NCBI GenBank assembly: GCA_035504095.1
Contig: DATJSN010000023.1
Location: 1 to 30,806, forward strand
Origin: DATJSN01 sp035504095
GTDB taxonomy: Bacteria > Planctomycetota > Phycisphaerae > WQYP01
Length of the DNA: 30,806 bases
Reading direction: 5' to 3'
The translations under genes were made by a program, and so were the position numbers. Shown one piece after another: positions 8,141 through 16,567 of this stretch. The first letter of the stretch is position 1. Each line of letters opens with the position of its first letter. The notes below the pieces were generated by a model. That model ran no database searches. It was given only the letters and a program-made list of their open reading frames with translations, and had not been told where the DNA came from.

Positions 8141-10222
8141 ATGACCGCTGATCAAACGCTTAAATCGGCAATTCGGCACCATCAGGCAGGAAAATTGTCC
8201 GAGGCCGAAGCGATTTACCGTCAAATACTTTCCGCGGAGCCCAACCACGCCGATGCGCTGCATTTGTTAGGGGTTATCGCTCATCAAGTGGGAAAAAATC
8301 AGGTTGCCGTCGAACTCATCGGGCGCGCCATCGCCATGAATCCCTCCATTGCCATCTATCACAATAATATGGGTTTGGCACAATCGGCGCTGGGACAAGC
8401 CGAGGCCGCCTGTGCATCGTATCGACGCGCTATGAGTCTGGAACCTTCCTTACCGAGCGCTTACTACAATCTGGGAACCGAGCTAAAGGGCCTGGAACAA
8501 TTTGACCAGGCCATAGATGCCCTCCAAACAGCGATCCGGCTTAAACCTGATGATTCGTCCGCATTTAACAACCTGGGAGTCGCGCAGAGGAAACTTCGAC
8601 GCCCCACTGAAGCGATAGAATCATTCCAACGGGCTTTGCGACTCAAACCCGATTTTGCCCAAGCCTATAGTAACCTCGGAAATGTACTTCGCGATGAGGG
8701 CAACCTTGATGCCGCCATCGCTGCATATCAGTCGGCTTTGCGGCTCAAACCTGATCTGGCTGAAACGTATAACAACCTGGGTTTTACACTGCATCAGCAG
8801 GGGCAAGTGGATTCCGCCCTGGCCATTCTGCAAAAAGCCTTACAATTGAAACCTGATTATGTCGAAGCCCACATTAACATGGGTCATGTATGCAAGGACC
8901 AGGGGCGAATTGGCGACGCGATCGCCTCGTATCGAAAAGTGTTGGAGCTCAGGCCTTCTTCGGCTTACTGCCACAGTTGTCTGATTCTTTCCATGCATGT
9001 GGATGCAGCTTCAAGCCCACAACAGATTCACCATGAAATCCTGCGGTGGAATCAGCAACACGCGCAGGAGCTTAAAAAGTTCATTCAGCCGCATGCCAAT
9101 GACCGCGACCCTGATCGGCGTTTGAAAATCGGTTATGTTTCCTCGGACTTTTGCAATCATGCCTGTGCGTTTTTTATAGCCCCGCTTTTGCGTTGTCATG
9201 ATCACGGACCATTTGAAGTTTTTTGTTATGCCGAGATTGCCAAACCTGATTCGGTCACCGAAAAATTTCAGAGCTATTCCGATCACTGGGTCAATACCGT
9301 TGGAATGTCTGATGAGAAACTTAACGATCTTATCCGACAGGACCAAATCGACATCCTGGTGGATTTGAAATTGCATACAAACGAAAATCGGCTCCTCGTT
9401 TTTGCCCGAAAGCCCGCACCAATACAAGTTACCTGGATTGGTTATCCCGGCAGTACGGGGTTGTCGACGGTTGATTACCGGCTGACCGATTCATTTATGG
9501 ATCCGCCCGGTCTTAACGATGCTTTTTACACCGAAGAGTCCATTCGCCTGCCCGATTGTTTCTGGTGCTATGATCCCATGGATTCCGAACCCCAGGTCAA
9601 TGAATTGCCGGCGCTGAAAAATGGATTCGTGACCTTTGGCTGTATGAATCATTTTTGCAAAGTGAATTCCGGCGTCCTGAAGCTTTGGGCAAAAGTACTG
9701 GGCAAAGTAAAAAATTCCCGATTGATTATTTTGTCTTACCCCGGTTCTTTTCGCATGGGAATATTACAAGCCTTCAAAGAAAACGGCATTGACTCTTCAC
9801 GCGTGGAATTCGTGGATCGCAGGCGGCGTCCGGAATATCTTAAGCTTTTCCATCAACTGGACGTTCTTCTGGATACTTTTCCATACAATGGGCACACGAC
9901 CACCTGCGACGCACTCTGGATGGGCGTGCCCGTGGTAAGTCTTTATGGGCCAACGGCCGTTTCCCGGGGTGCATACAGTATTCTGGCCAATGCCGGCTTG
10001 AAAAATATGGCCGCTGAAAACCAGGAAGATTATGTGCGTATCGCCGCCGATCTGGCCGCTGATCCGGCACGGCTTGCCGAGATGCGCTCTAATTTGCGCG
10101 AGCAGTTGCGGCTATCGCCGCTGATGGATGCCAAACGCTTCGCGCGAAATGTCGAAGCAGCGTATAGGAAAACGTGGCTCAAGTGGTGCGGCGATGCGGG
10201 AAACCGCATCGAGAAACGGTGA
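8141..10222 (+). CDS. TPR protein with O-GlcNAc transferase (GT41/SPINDLY) domain
   Basis: A 693-residue cytosolic glycosyltransferase of family GT41, likely moving a sugar from a nucleotide sugar to Ser/Thr or Asn of target proteins. Residues 1 to about 285 are some eight 34-residue tetratricopeptide repeats (pattern AYNNLG...G....A......AL.LKPD). The catalytic part runs from RRLKIGYVSSDFCNH (326-340), with His340 at the position of the conserved active-site region His of human OGT, through PAPIQVTWIGYPGSTG, to FCKVN, where Lys507 matches the UDP-binding lysine. PYNGHTTTCDALWMGVPVV is the classic nucleotide-sugar loop. There is no signal peptide. It stands apart from the hydrolases (69-nt gap with its own -10 box), and no obvious acceptor protein is adjacent. 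Confidence 0.88.
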   Translation: MTADQTLKSAIRHHQAGKLSEAEAIYRQILSAEPNHADALHLLGVIAHQVGKNQVAVELIGRAIAMNPSIAIYHNNMGLAQSALGQAEAACASYRRAMSLEPSLPSAYYNLGTELKGLEQFDQAIDALQTAIRLKPDDSSAFNNLGVAQRKLRRPTEAIESFQRALRLKPDFAQAYSNLGNVLRDEGNLDAAIAAYQSALRLKPDLAETYNNLGFTLHQQGQVDSALAILQKALQLKPDYVEAHINMGHVCKDQGRIGDAIASYRKVLELRPSSAYCHSCLILSMHVDAASSPQQIHHEILRWNQQHAQELKKFIQPHANDRDPDRRLKIGYVSSDFCNHACAFFIAPLLRCHDHGPFEVFCYAEIAKPDSVTEKFQSYSDHWVNTVGMSDEKLNDLIRQDQIDILVDLKLHTNENRLLVFARKPAPIQVTWIGYPGSTGLSTVDYRLTDSFMDPPGLNDAFYTEESIRLPDCFWCYDPMDSEPQVNELPALKNGFVTFGCMNHFCKVNSGVLKLWAKVLGKVKNSRLIILSYPGSFRMGILQAFKENGIDSSRVEFVDRRRRPEYLKLFHQLDVLLDTFPYNGHTTTCDALWMGVPVVSLYGPTAVSRGAYSILANAGLKNMAAENQEDYVRIAADLAADPARLAEMRSNLREQLRLSPLMDAKRFARNVEAAYRKTWLKWCGDAGNRIEKR

Positions 10223-10254
10223 ATGTAAAGCAGGTGAACAGAAAATTTTTGTAC

Positions 10255-10276
10255 GCTCAAGCTGGAGAGCCTGAGC
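10255..10276 (-). terminator. Possible terminator hairpin between convergent genes
   Basis: On the - strand GCTCA-G-GCT / AGC-T-TGAGC forms a 9-bp stem (one G-U pair) around a CTCC loop, starting 4 nt after the stop of the PEP-CTERM gene. The T-run is not immediate (TTTT about ten bases on), so termination is plausible but weak. Confidence 0.4.
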
Positions 10277-10280
10277 AAAA

Positions 10281-13200
10281 TTATCTCACATTCTTCTGTG
10301 ATGAACGGCGGCGAAGCATCATCCCTATTCCGCCGACACCCAGTAGCGCCAGCGAGCCGGGTTCGGGTACATCCGATGGTCCAGAGAACGTCAATCCGCC
10401 TCCGCCCACTGCTACTTCGCCTGTGATTTCCGTTGCACCCAGGCCGCGAACTACATCGTCCAGATCCGCCGCATCCACACTGGTGCCGCCGTCAAAAGCG
10501 TACTTGCTCCAGACTGGATTGCCATTCGGATCCAGTGTCGAGCCGCCTAGTCCACGCACCACGTCATCCAGGTCGGCTGCATTCACCGAACCGGCTCCCG
10601 CCCAGTCACCGTCCGCACGCTCCAGGACCACAAAATCGTCGTCTGAGTAATTCAATACCGCCCAGACCGTGTCATTGGACGTGTTAATCCCGTAATCGCC
10701 CACCACATCCTGGCCGGCGTAGGCCCCGTCGTATTCCACAGGCGTGCCGCTGGTGTTCAGCAGCACCGCCGAGACAAAGGTGTTGGTTATCAGAGACTGA
10801 CCATCGACCGTCGTCGTGCTTGGGTTATACGCCGCCAGCACGGGACTCAGTGCTCCGTCCGTCGAAGCCACAGAGTAGCTCATCTGCAGCACATACGTAT
10901 CCGAATTCGTGCCGCTAATCGCCGCTACATCGCTTAAAAGCTGTGTGTTACCCGCCGGCGCTGTGCTGAACTGTACCGACAACGATGTTGGTGTCGTAAC
11001 CATGCCACCCAGGAACGTCACTGTCGTGTTCCGACCACCGTTCTCACTGGCCGTCAGACCCGTGTACTGGTTGTCCGTTGTTGAGATATAGCTCGGCGTG
11101 CTGTTGGTCACACTATACGTGTAGTTCGTCTGGTACGTGCTCGATGCACCCGTGATCGACGTGTTGATGCTCAGCGGCGTATTCCAAGAGAGGCCGCCGG
11201 ACAGCGATGGCAGGGTGGGTGCCGAACTGAAACTCCCATACACCTTGCCTTGGATCACCGTAAAGCTTTCCCCGTTGGTCAGCGTGCCGGTAGAAGTGAT
11301 GTCTTCCGTGCCGCCCAGCGTCACGTTGCCGGAGGCAATCAGTTCGTCATTGTTGCCGCTGGTCGGCGTGACCTGTGCCGCAAAGGTTCCACCCAAATTC
11401 ACGGCCCCATTAACGATCAGTGTTCCGATGGTATTGGTTGAGGGAACACCCGGCGTAAGACTGCCGTTGGCGCCTACCGTCACTTTACCCTGAACCGTCC
11501 CAGAGCCTTCAAGCTGCTGGGTTGCTGAACCCCCAAGCGTGTAACTACTTGCCGCGGAGACATTAAACGTTCCGCTGCTTGCGACATTGATGGTCGCGCT
11601 GTCAACAATCGAGCCGCTGGAACCCAGGGCCAGCGTGCCGCTGTTGATGGTCGTTGTTCCGGTATAAGTATTAGCGGTAGAGAGCGTAAAACTATCAGTA
11701 CCGAGCTTGGTGAGCGCCGTCGTGCCGCCGATTCCGCCGGTCCCGCTGATGACGTAATTGCCGGCGCTGTTATTTACCGTCACGGAACCGGGGTGGATCG
11801 TGGTATTAAGGGTCACGTTGTAACTACCGTTCGGGTTATGCGCATCATCGAAATTGACGTTGTCACCATCTGAGTAATCCACTGAAATGATGTTGTCCGT
11901 GGTATCGTCCCAGTTCGGACTGGTATCAATATCCCACAAACCATTCGACGATGCGTTGTTCCAATATAAAACCGCCGATGTAGAGACGCTGAGGAAATTA
12001 AACGCCAGGGCGTATGGATCAGAGGTACTGGTCGAGTTTACTGGATTGTCATCATATACTTCTAAATCATAGATATTGCCGGGATTCAAACCAAAAGTAT
12101 CCAGTTGCTGAACATTGTCGATACTGCTATCGCTAATGGCCAGGGGCGTCATGGTATTGGTTGTAACATCAAAAAGCTGCAGATAAAGATTGCTAAGCGA
12201 TTCAGCAAGCGAAACGTTGTCTTCACTTACCGAACTTTTTACCTGAGTGTTCCAAACCAATGTCGCGGTCAGATTGTAATTACTTATCCCAGATCCTGAA
12301 GCTGGATTAAAAACATAATGATTTACAGTATCAGTGCTCTTCGTAACTGTGTTAAAATCCCAACCCTTAAGCGTGTTGATGATGGATGATGAAACCGGGG
12401 CCGTACTGCTGTTTTGCACACTGGGCTGCCAGAGGCCGCCCGCCAGATTAGCGTAAGAGTTATATACATCCAAAATACCCGAACCGTAACGCGTATCCAG
12501 CGGCTGGGTATTAGTGTGCGTCCAGCCGACGGGTTTATCCGCGCCGTTAAGCAAAAGTGCTTTGACCGTTCGTTCATCCATGGCGTCGGTTTCATATTGA
12601 GCCTGCGAAAGACCGCCATTTGAAACTGTATATCCAACCGGTCCGGAATAATCTCCGGAACTAATCTGCGGCCCCAAACCACCGGCCTGCACCAGAATCG
12701 CTGCCGCGGCGGAGACCTGCGGCGCCGCATAACTAGCGTCAGCGACGTTATTGGTGGTGACAATATCCGGTTTGGAGCGGCCGTCATAAGTCGGTCCGTC
12801 AACGCCCGAACCATATATTCCAACAGCGATGCCGTTGTACATGGTTGACGGCGGATTGATATAACTAGGGGGCGTGGTACCCGTTTGTCCGTTTGGTCCG
12901 CCGTTGCCAATCGCGGTGACAAAAATGGAACCGAATTTACCGCCGTTAGAATTGGTAAAACCATCGGTGTAATAATTGGAGTAATAATCGTAAAATTCGT
13001 CGATTTCCTGAACCTCGGAATTGCCGCCGGACGAGTTATCATTAAAGCTCTGATTAATTACCGCATCGGAGTGAGCCAGAGGATTGGGTATGAATGTTTG
13101 TCCGGAAATGGTCCCCGAGGACAATACATCATCCTGAAAGTACCCCGCATCATAATTATCGACATGCGCTATGCCGTAAGCCGCGCTTCCCGGATTGGCG

Positions 13201-13634
13201 GAACCATCGCCAAAAAATCTTAACCCCACATTTTCCGCATGATCAGAAATCACGTCTGTGTAGGTCGTGGAACCAATTGTATAGGTCGCACCAGTTGATG
13301 TGCTGGTATGACCATTGGGATCTATGAATTCAAAAAATGAGGCCGGTTGATTAACATAGGTTGGATTATCTTCAAAATAAAAACTAGTGCTTGTACTTTC
13401 CGGTTCAAGTTCCGCTTCGATTTGCGCGACATCCACGCCGGCGCCGGTTAATCCCATGCTATATAAATTGCTAATGCTCCCCGCGCGTGAGACACTCTGG
13501 CAAGTAAACACGGGAACTATTAAAGCGCTTCCCAGCGCCGCCAAAGAAGCTTGTCGCAATAAAACCTTTATGGGTTTGGCTGCAAGACGTCCACGAGAGT
13601 GAAAAACTTGTGGTTGTCTCTTGCTGGAATGCAT
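10281..13634 (-). CDS. Subtilase-like PEP-CTERM surface protein with dockerin-like repeats
   Basis: A large exported protein (1117 aa from the ATG at 13634, preceded by GAGGG; an ATG four codons upstream is the alternative). A long basic N-region and hydrophobic stretch give a signal cleaved near VSRA/GS. Residues about 55-320 follow the S8 subtilase plan: GAGVDVAQIEAEL (Glu73 where the catalytic Asp is expected), SDHAENV (His132), AIGNGG (oxyanion-type Asn244), GRSKPDIV, and DASYAAPQVSAAAAIL (Ser301). Residues roughly 560-800 are Gly/Thr/Ser-rich autotransporter-type beta repeats (TYTGTTTINSGTLALG). Two near-identical dockerin-like segments with AADLDDVVRGLG (about 1008-1030 and 1048-1067) precede the PEP-CTERM signal VPEPGSLALLGVGGIG with a basic tail, predicted to be processed by an exosortase. 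Protease activity is uncertain because of the Asp-to-Glu change. Confidence 0.82.
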   Translation of the reverse strand: MHSSKRQPQVFHSRGRLAAKPIKVLLRQASLAALGSALIVPVFTCQSVSRAGSISNLYSMGLTGAGVDVAQIEAELEPESTSTSFYFEDNPTYVNQPASFFEFIDPNGHTSTSTGATYTIGSTTYTDVISDHAENVGLRFFGDGSANPGSAAYGIAHVDNYDAGYFQDDVLSSGTISGQTFIPNPLAHSDAVINQSFNDNSSGGNSEVQEIDEFYDYYSNYYTDGFTNSNGGKFGSIFVTAIGNGGPNGQTGTTPPSYINPPSTMYNGIAVGIYGSGVDGPTYDGRSKPDIVTTNNVADASYAAPQVSAAAAILVQAGGLGPQISSGDYSGPVGYTVSNGGLSQAQYETDAMDERTVKALLLNGADKPVGWTHTNTQPLDTRYGSGILDVYNSYANLAGGLWQPSVQNSSTAPVSSSIINTLKGWDFNTVTKSTDTVNHYVFNPASGSGISNYNLTATLVWNTQVKSSVSEDNVSLAESLSNLYLQLFDVTTNTMTPLAISDSSIDNVQQLDTFGLNPGNIYDLEVYDDNPVNSTSTSDPYALAFNFLSVSTSAVLYWNNASSNGLWDIDTSPNWDDTTDNIISVDYSDGDNVNFDDAHNPNGSYNVTLNTTIHPGSVTVNNSAGNYVISGTGGIGGTTALTKLGTDSFTLSTANTYTGTTTINSGTLALGSSGSIVDSATINVASSGTFNVSAASSYTLGGSATQQLEGSGTVQGKVTVGANGSLTPGVPSTNTIGTLIVNGAVNLGGTFAAQVTPTSGNNDELIASGNVTLGGTEDITSTGTLTNGESFTVIQGKVYGSFSSAPTLPSLSGGLSWNTPLSINTSITGASSTYQTNYTYSVTNSTPSYISTTDNQYTGLTASENGGRNTTVTFLGGMVTTPTSLSVQFSTAPAGNTQLLSDVAAISGTNSDTYVLQMSYSVASTDGALSPVLAAYNPSTTTVDGQSLITNTFVSAVLLNTSGTPVEYDGAYAGQDVVGDYGINTSNDTVWAVLNYSDDDFVVLERADGDWAGAGSVNAADLDDVVRGLGGSTLDPNGNPVWSKYAFDGGTSVDAADLDDVVRGLGATEITGEVAVGGGGLTFSGPSDVPEPGSLALLGVGGIGMMLRRRSSQKNVR

Positions 13635-13711
13635 CTCTACCCTCATTTTATGCAGATGTTTACCTTCCCGATTCTATCACCCGATAGCGTAATAGCTCCT
13701 TGGCCAAATAG

Positions 13712-13740
13712 AGATTAGCTTACAAATTGAGCCGGATCAA
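13712..13740 (-). promoter_or_regulatory. Candidate promoter for the PEP-CTERM gene
   Basis: On the - strand TTGATC (13735-13740) and TAATCT (13712-13717) are 17 bp apart, giving a start near 13705 and a leader of about 70 nt. Boxes match consensus only partly (four and three of six). Confidence 0.38.
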
Positions 13741-13802
13741 TTAATTTCCGGATAAGAAGGAGAAAAGATTTTATTTTAGGACCGGATAATCACCTATTAT
13801 CG

Positions 13803-14153
13803 CTATTGTGAAATCTGTACAGTCATATGGTCGTTTACCTGATCGGGGTCCACATGGACGGCGTTCAGTGCCGGATTGCCTTGACCGGACCAAACCCAGA
13901 CGTCATCGACGTCTAATGGATTGATATCAAAACTAAATTTCCCGTGTGCATCTGTGGAATGAGTCGTGCTGACAAAATCGCCGCCAGGCTCTCCTACGCT
14001 GACTTGAGCTCCCGTTACCGGCTGATTTGTATTTTCCCATTCGACTGTACCGGCGATATGCGTGCAACCACCGATCATTACCGCCGCTGAAAATCCTACG
14101 ACCAGGAATAGATATTTTCTCCAAGCCAAGAGCAGCATTGATTGATCCATCAT
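13803..14153 (-). CDS. Small lipoprotein with carboxypeptidase-regulatory-like beta fold
   Basis: A 116-residue predicted lipoprotein. The N-terminal hydrophobic helix (FLVVGFSAAVMIGGC) ends in a lipobox with Cys30. The mature part (HIAGTVEWENTNQPVTGAQVSVGEPGGD... followed by DAHGKFSFDI) has the look of a CarboxypepD_reg-like or transthyretin-like beta sandwich, a fold often found as an extracellular accessory domain. It begins 11 nt after the stop of the GH36-like gene, so the two are probably co-transcribed. The start is uncertain: the first ATG (14153) has no ribosome site and another ATG lies at 14138. No catalytic residues are seen; its role beside the hydrolase is unknown. Confidence 0.65.
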   Translation of the reverse strand: MMDQSMLLLAWRKYLFLVVGFSAAVMIGGCTHIAGTVEWENTNQPVTGAQVSVGEPGGDFVSTTHSTDAHGKFSFDINPLDVDDVWVWSGQGNPALNAVHVDPDQVNDHMTVQISQ

Positions 14154-14164
14154 TCAAATATTTG

Positions 14165-16450
14165 TTAGTTTGCTTGAGTCAAAGTAAACGATGCCATGTA
14201 AACAGTCTTGTTATAATCGGTTTTCCTCACCAATTGCGCATTGAGAATAACTGAAAAAGTGCAAAGCCCCGTTGATGCATCACGATGCAAATCGCTGACG
14301 GCGGCGGCATCCGCACCACCCACGCTGACCGGCGCTGCAGAGTAACACGTCAGCGACACCGATGGCTTGTTCTGAGACAAAATCACGTCAAGATGAACGC
14401 CCGTTTGGTCCACTGAAATATCGGCGATTCTTTGCCGACCCATCGGAACAAATCGTTGCAAATCACCAAGCATACCGATACCCGCTTCGGTCACCGGTGC
14501 AATGATGTCATATTGCCAATCATTGGTATCCAGTGAAATCTGCAATGGACTGGTTTGATCGATCATGCGGATAGTGTGATTAAAGTAATCATAGACAACA
14601 TATTTTCCATCCGGCAGATTCAGATCGGAAAGACTTACCTGAGCCGACTCTCCATCTCCTTTTCGCCGCCATGCAAATAGATACGCTGTTTTGACCCCCT
14701 GATCAGAATAAGTCGCAGCCAAAAAGGGCTGATGTTTTTTTTCAGCATCGGCAAGTATGGTTTGGTCCAAAGGCAACAAGGGCATATCGGGTTTGACGAT
14801 CCGCCCATCGGGGCGAATCACTTTTTGAATGTTGTCCCATGATTCACTTCCCAACCCATCGCCTACCCCTACCGGACCCGCGGAAAGAGTGGAAAGAAGA
14901 ATGTTACCGGTTTCGCGGCTGAAAAATGTATCTGTCCACGGCCAGATTCCCAAAGCGCCGGCCAGACTGGAGGTGTACATAAAATCTCGCCATTTACTCT
15001 GCTCAAAGCGGTCACCGCTGCAGCGACTGATCGATAATTCGGTGCTTGTTGCCCCTTGCAGAAAAAATCGCGGTAAAGGCATGCAGTAGATAAGTGATAT
15101 ATCGTGGGATGCCATCGAATCGGACATGTTCCCTGTAAATTGATCCGCGGTATCAAGCGATGTCTGTAAACCTGGTGAATACTGATAAATATAATTGAGC
15201 CAATCCTGTTCATAGCTGATGACGCCGGAATCAGCCAGATACCCCGCCGTAGATTTCCACCAGTCAGGATCAACCGGGGCTACGCCCGAAATTTGATATT
15301 GTTCATGATAGGGACTTTTGGGATCGATCCATCGAGCGTGAACAATCAAAGGCATCCCAAGCTTCTGGTCAAAGGCCTCCAAGCCATCGGGAAAAAGTTC
15401 CGGGGTAGCCCGATATTCCCACGTCCCCCCGTAACGGTTCCAATCCGCTATGGCTTCGGCGTTCCAGTCCTGGGACGGCAGTTTGGAGGCTTTGGGCTTT
15501 AGTTGCTTACCATTAACATAAGTATACGTTTTACTATACCACCAACTGTCCAGTTCCATGTAACCCAGGGGCACGCCATGAGCTTTAAACTCATCGGCCA
15601 CCGCAAGTAAAGTGCCTGCGTAGCCGAGTTTAGGATCGTAGTTGTAATAGTAATCAGCGCCGTTGTCGGTCCAATAGCCAAAATCGCGAAGAATCACATT
15701 AGATTCATTGTCCGGCCGCTGGACGTTATAAAGAGCATTGAGCGACTTTCCCCAGCCAGATAGGGTGCTTTGTATACCATGCCCGAATACAAGCATGGTC
15801 CAGCGCGGCTGGGCAGCCTTAGCCCCATCAGAATGTGGATTAAGTCCGGTTGCAATGCGGTTTATTCCGTCGCCAATCAAATCAGCGAGCATGAACTCAG
15901 CAGCAGGCGAAACGACCAGCGTATTGTAATTGTCATCGAAAAGCACCCAGGGCATCGAACCGGGTTGGGCGGAAAAAGTCGGCGGGCTCATCACGGCGTT
16001 TTGAAAACTCAATAAATGCAGCCCTTTGGGTATGGAGGTAAAGTCAGGAAATACAGTTTTTGCATCCCCTCCCTGTACCCCAACCAAGGCGATGTCAGAT
16101 TCTTTATATACCCGCAAAATTCCGTGGGTTTTCTGCCCGTCGGAGATAAAGTCAAAACTACATTGAAAATATGAGCCTAAGTTGTCCTTTCCGGTTACAG
16201 GAACAAAATTACTTGCTGGAGAACCGATATTCCCGCTGAAAGTCCATGCTGGTGTGAGCGTACTAAAACCATAATCTCCATTGGATAGATTAAAAAATAG
16301 CCGGACGTTCGAAAAACTGAAAGAAAAATTTCCGGGGATACTGGTATCTTCAGCCAGAACTGTGCGATTCGAACCATAAATAACCGTTGAAATCAGGAGT
16401 ACGAGAACCAAAATTTTACTGATAACAATACGGCCAGTTGATAATTCCAT
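14165..16450 (-). CDS. Secreted GH36/raffinose-synthase-like glycoside hydrolase
   Basis: A 761-residue secreted enzyme. The signal is hydrophobic (ISKILVLVLLISTVIYG) with cleavage near VLA/ED. The pattern resembles the alkaline alpha-galactosidase/raffinose synthase branch of GH36 (clan GH-D): an N-terminal beta domain to about 230, then a barrel with GYMELDSWWYSK (296-307), YEQDW (Asp416, nucleophile position), ISRCSGDRF (Asp480, acid/base position), GIWPWTDTFF, and the SAGPVGVGD...RPDGRIVKPD.P motif (523-557) that is diagnostic for that branch. A C-terminal beta domain follows (about 570-760). AAGGAGGT five bases before the ATG is a perfect ribosome site. Substrate is unknown; raffinose-family oligosaccharides or alpha-galactosyl polysaccharide are reasonable guesses. 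The motif match is by eye and distant. Confidence 0.65.
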   Translation of the reverse strand: MELSTGRIVISKILVLVLLISTVIYGSNRTVLAEDTSIPGNFSFSFSNVRLFFNLSNGDYGFSTLTPAWTFSGNIGSPASNFVPVTGKDNLGSYFQCSFDFISDGQKTHGILRVYKESDIALVGVQGGDAKTVFPDFTSIPKGLHLLSFQNAVMSPPTFSAQPGSMPWVLFDDNYNTLVVSPAAEFMLADLIGDGINRIATGLNPHSDGAKAAQPRWTMLVFGHGIQSTLSGWGKSLNALYNVQRPDNESNVILRDFGYWTDNGADYYYNYDPKLGYAGTLLAVADEFKAHGVPLGYMELDSWWYSKTYTYVNGKQLKPKASKLPSQDWNAEAIADWNRYGGTWEYRATPELFPDGLEAFDQKLGMPLIVHARWIDPKSPYHEQYQISGVAPVDPDWWKSTAGYLADSGVISYEQDWLNYIYQYSPGLQTSLDTADQFTGNMSDSMASHDISLIYCMPLPRFFLQGATSTELSISRCSGDRFEQSKWRDFMYTSSLAGALGIWPWTDTFFSRETGNILLSTLSAGPVGVGDGLGSESWDNIQKVIRPDGRIVKPDMPLLPLDQTILADAEKKHQPFLAATYSDQGVKTAYLFAWRRKGDGESAQVSLSDLNLPDGKYVVYDYFNHTIRMIDQTSPLQISLDTNDWQYDIIAPVTEAGIGMLGDLQRFVPMGRQRIADISVDQTGVHLDVILSQNKPSVSLTCYSAAPVSVGGADAAAVSDLHRDASTGLCTFSVILNAQLVRKTDYNKTVYMASFTLTQAN

Positions 16451-16567
16451 CAGAAACCTCCTTCCGTCTTTAATGCTTGGCGAACTTTTCAGATCGCGAG
16501 TCTAAGTATAGCGAAAAGATTAAAAACGTGTGGTCTTTTAAAGTTGTTGGAATTCTTGAAGCCCTGC

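Noticed and set aside
12323..13042. 239-codon - strand frame inside the PEP-CTERM gene
   Set aside because: It is a shifted reading of the subtilase-like region, which has coherent motifs in the main frame; the alternative product has no recognisable features.
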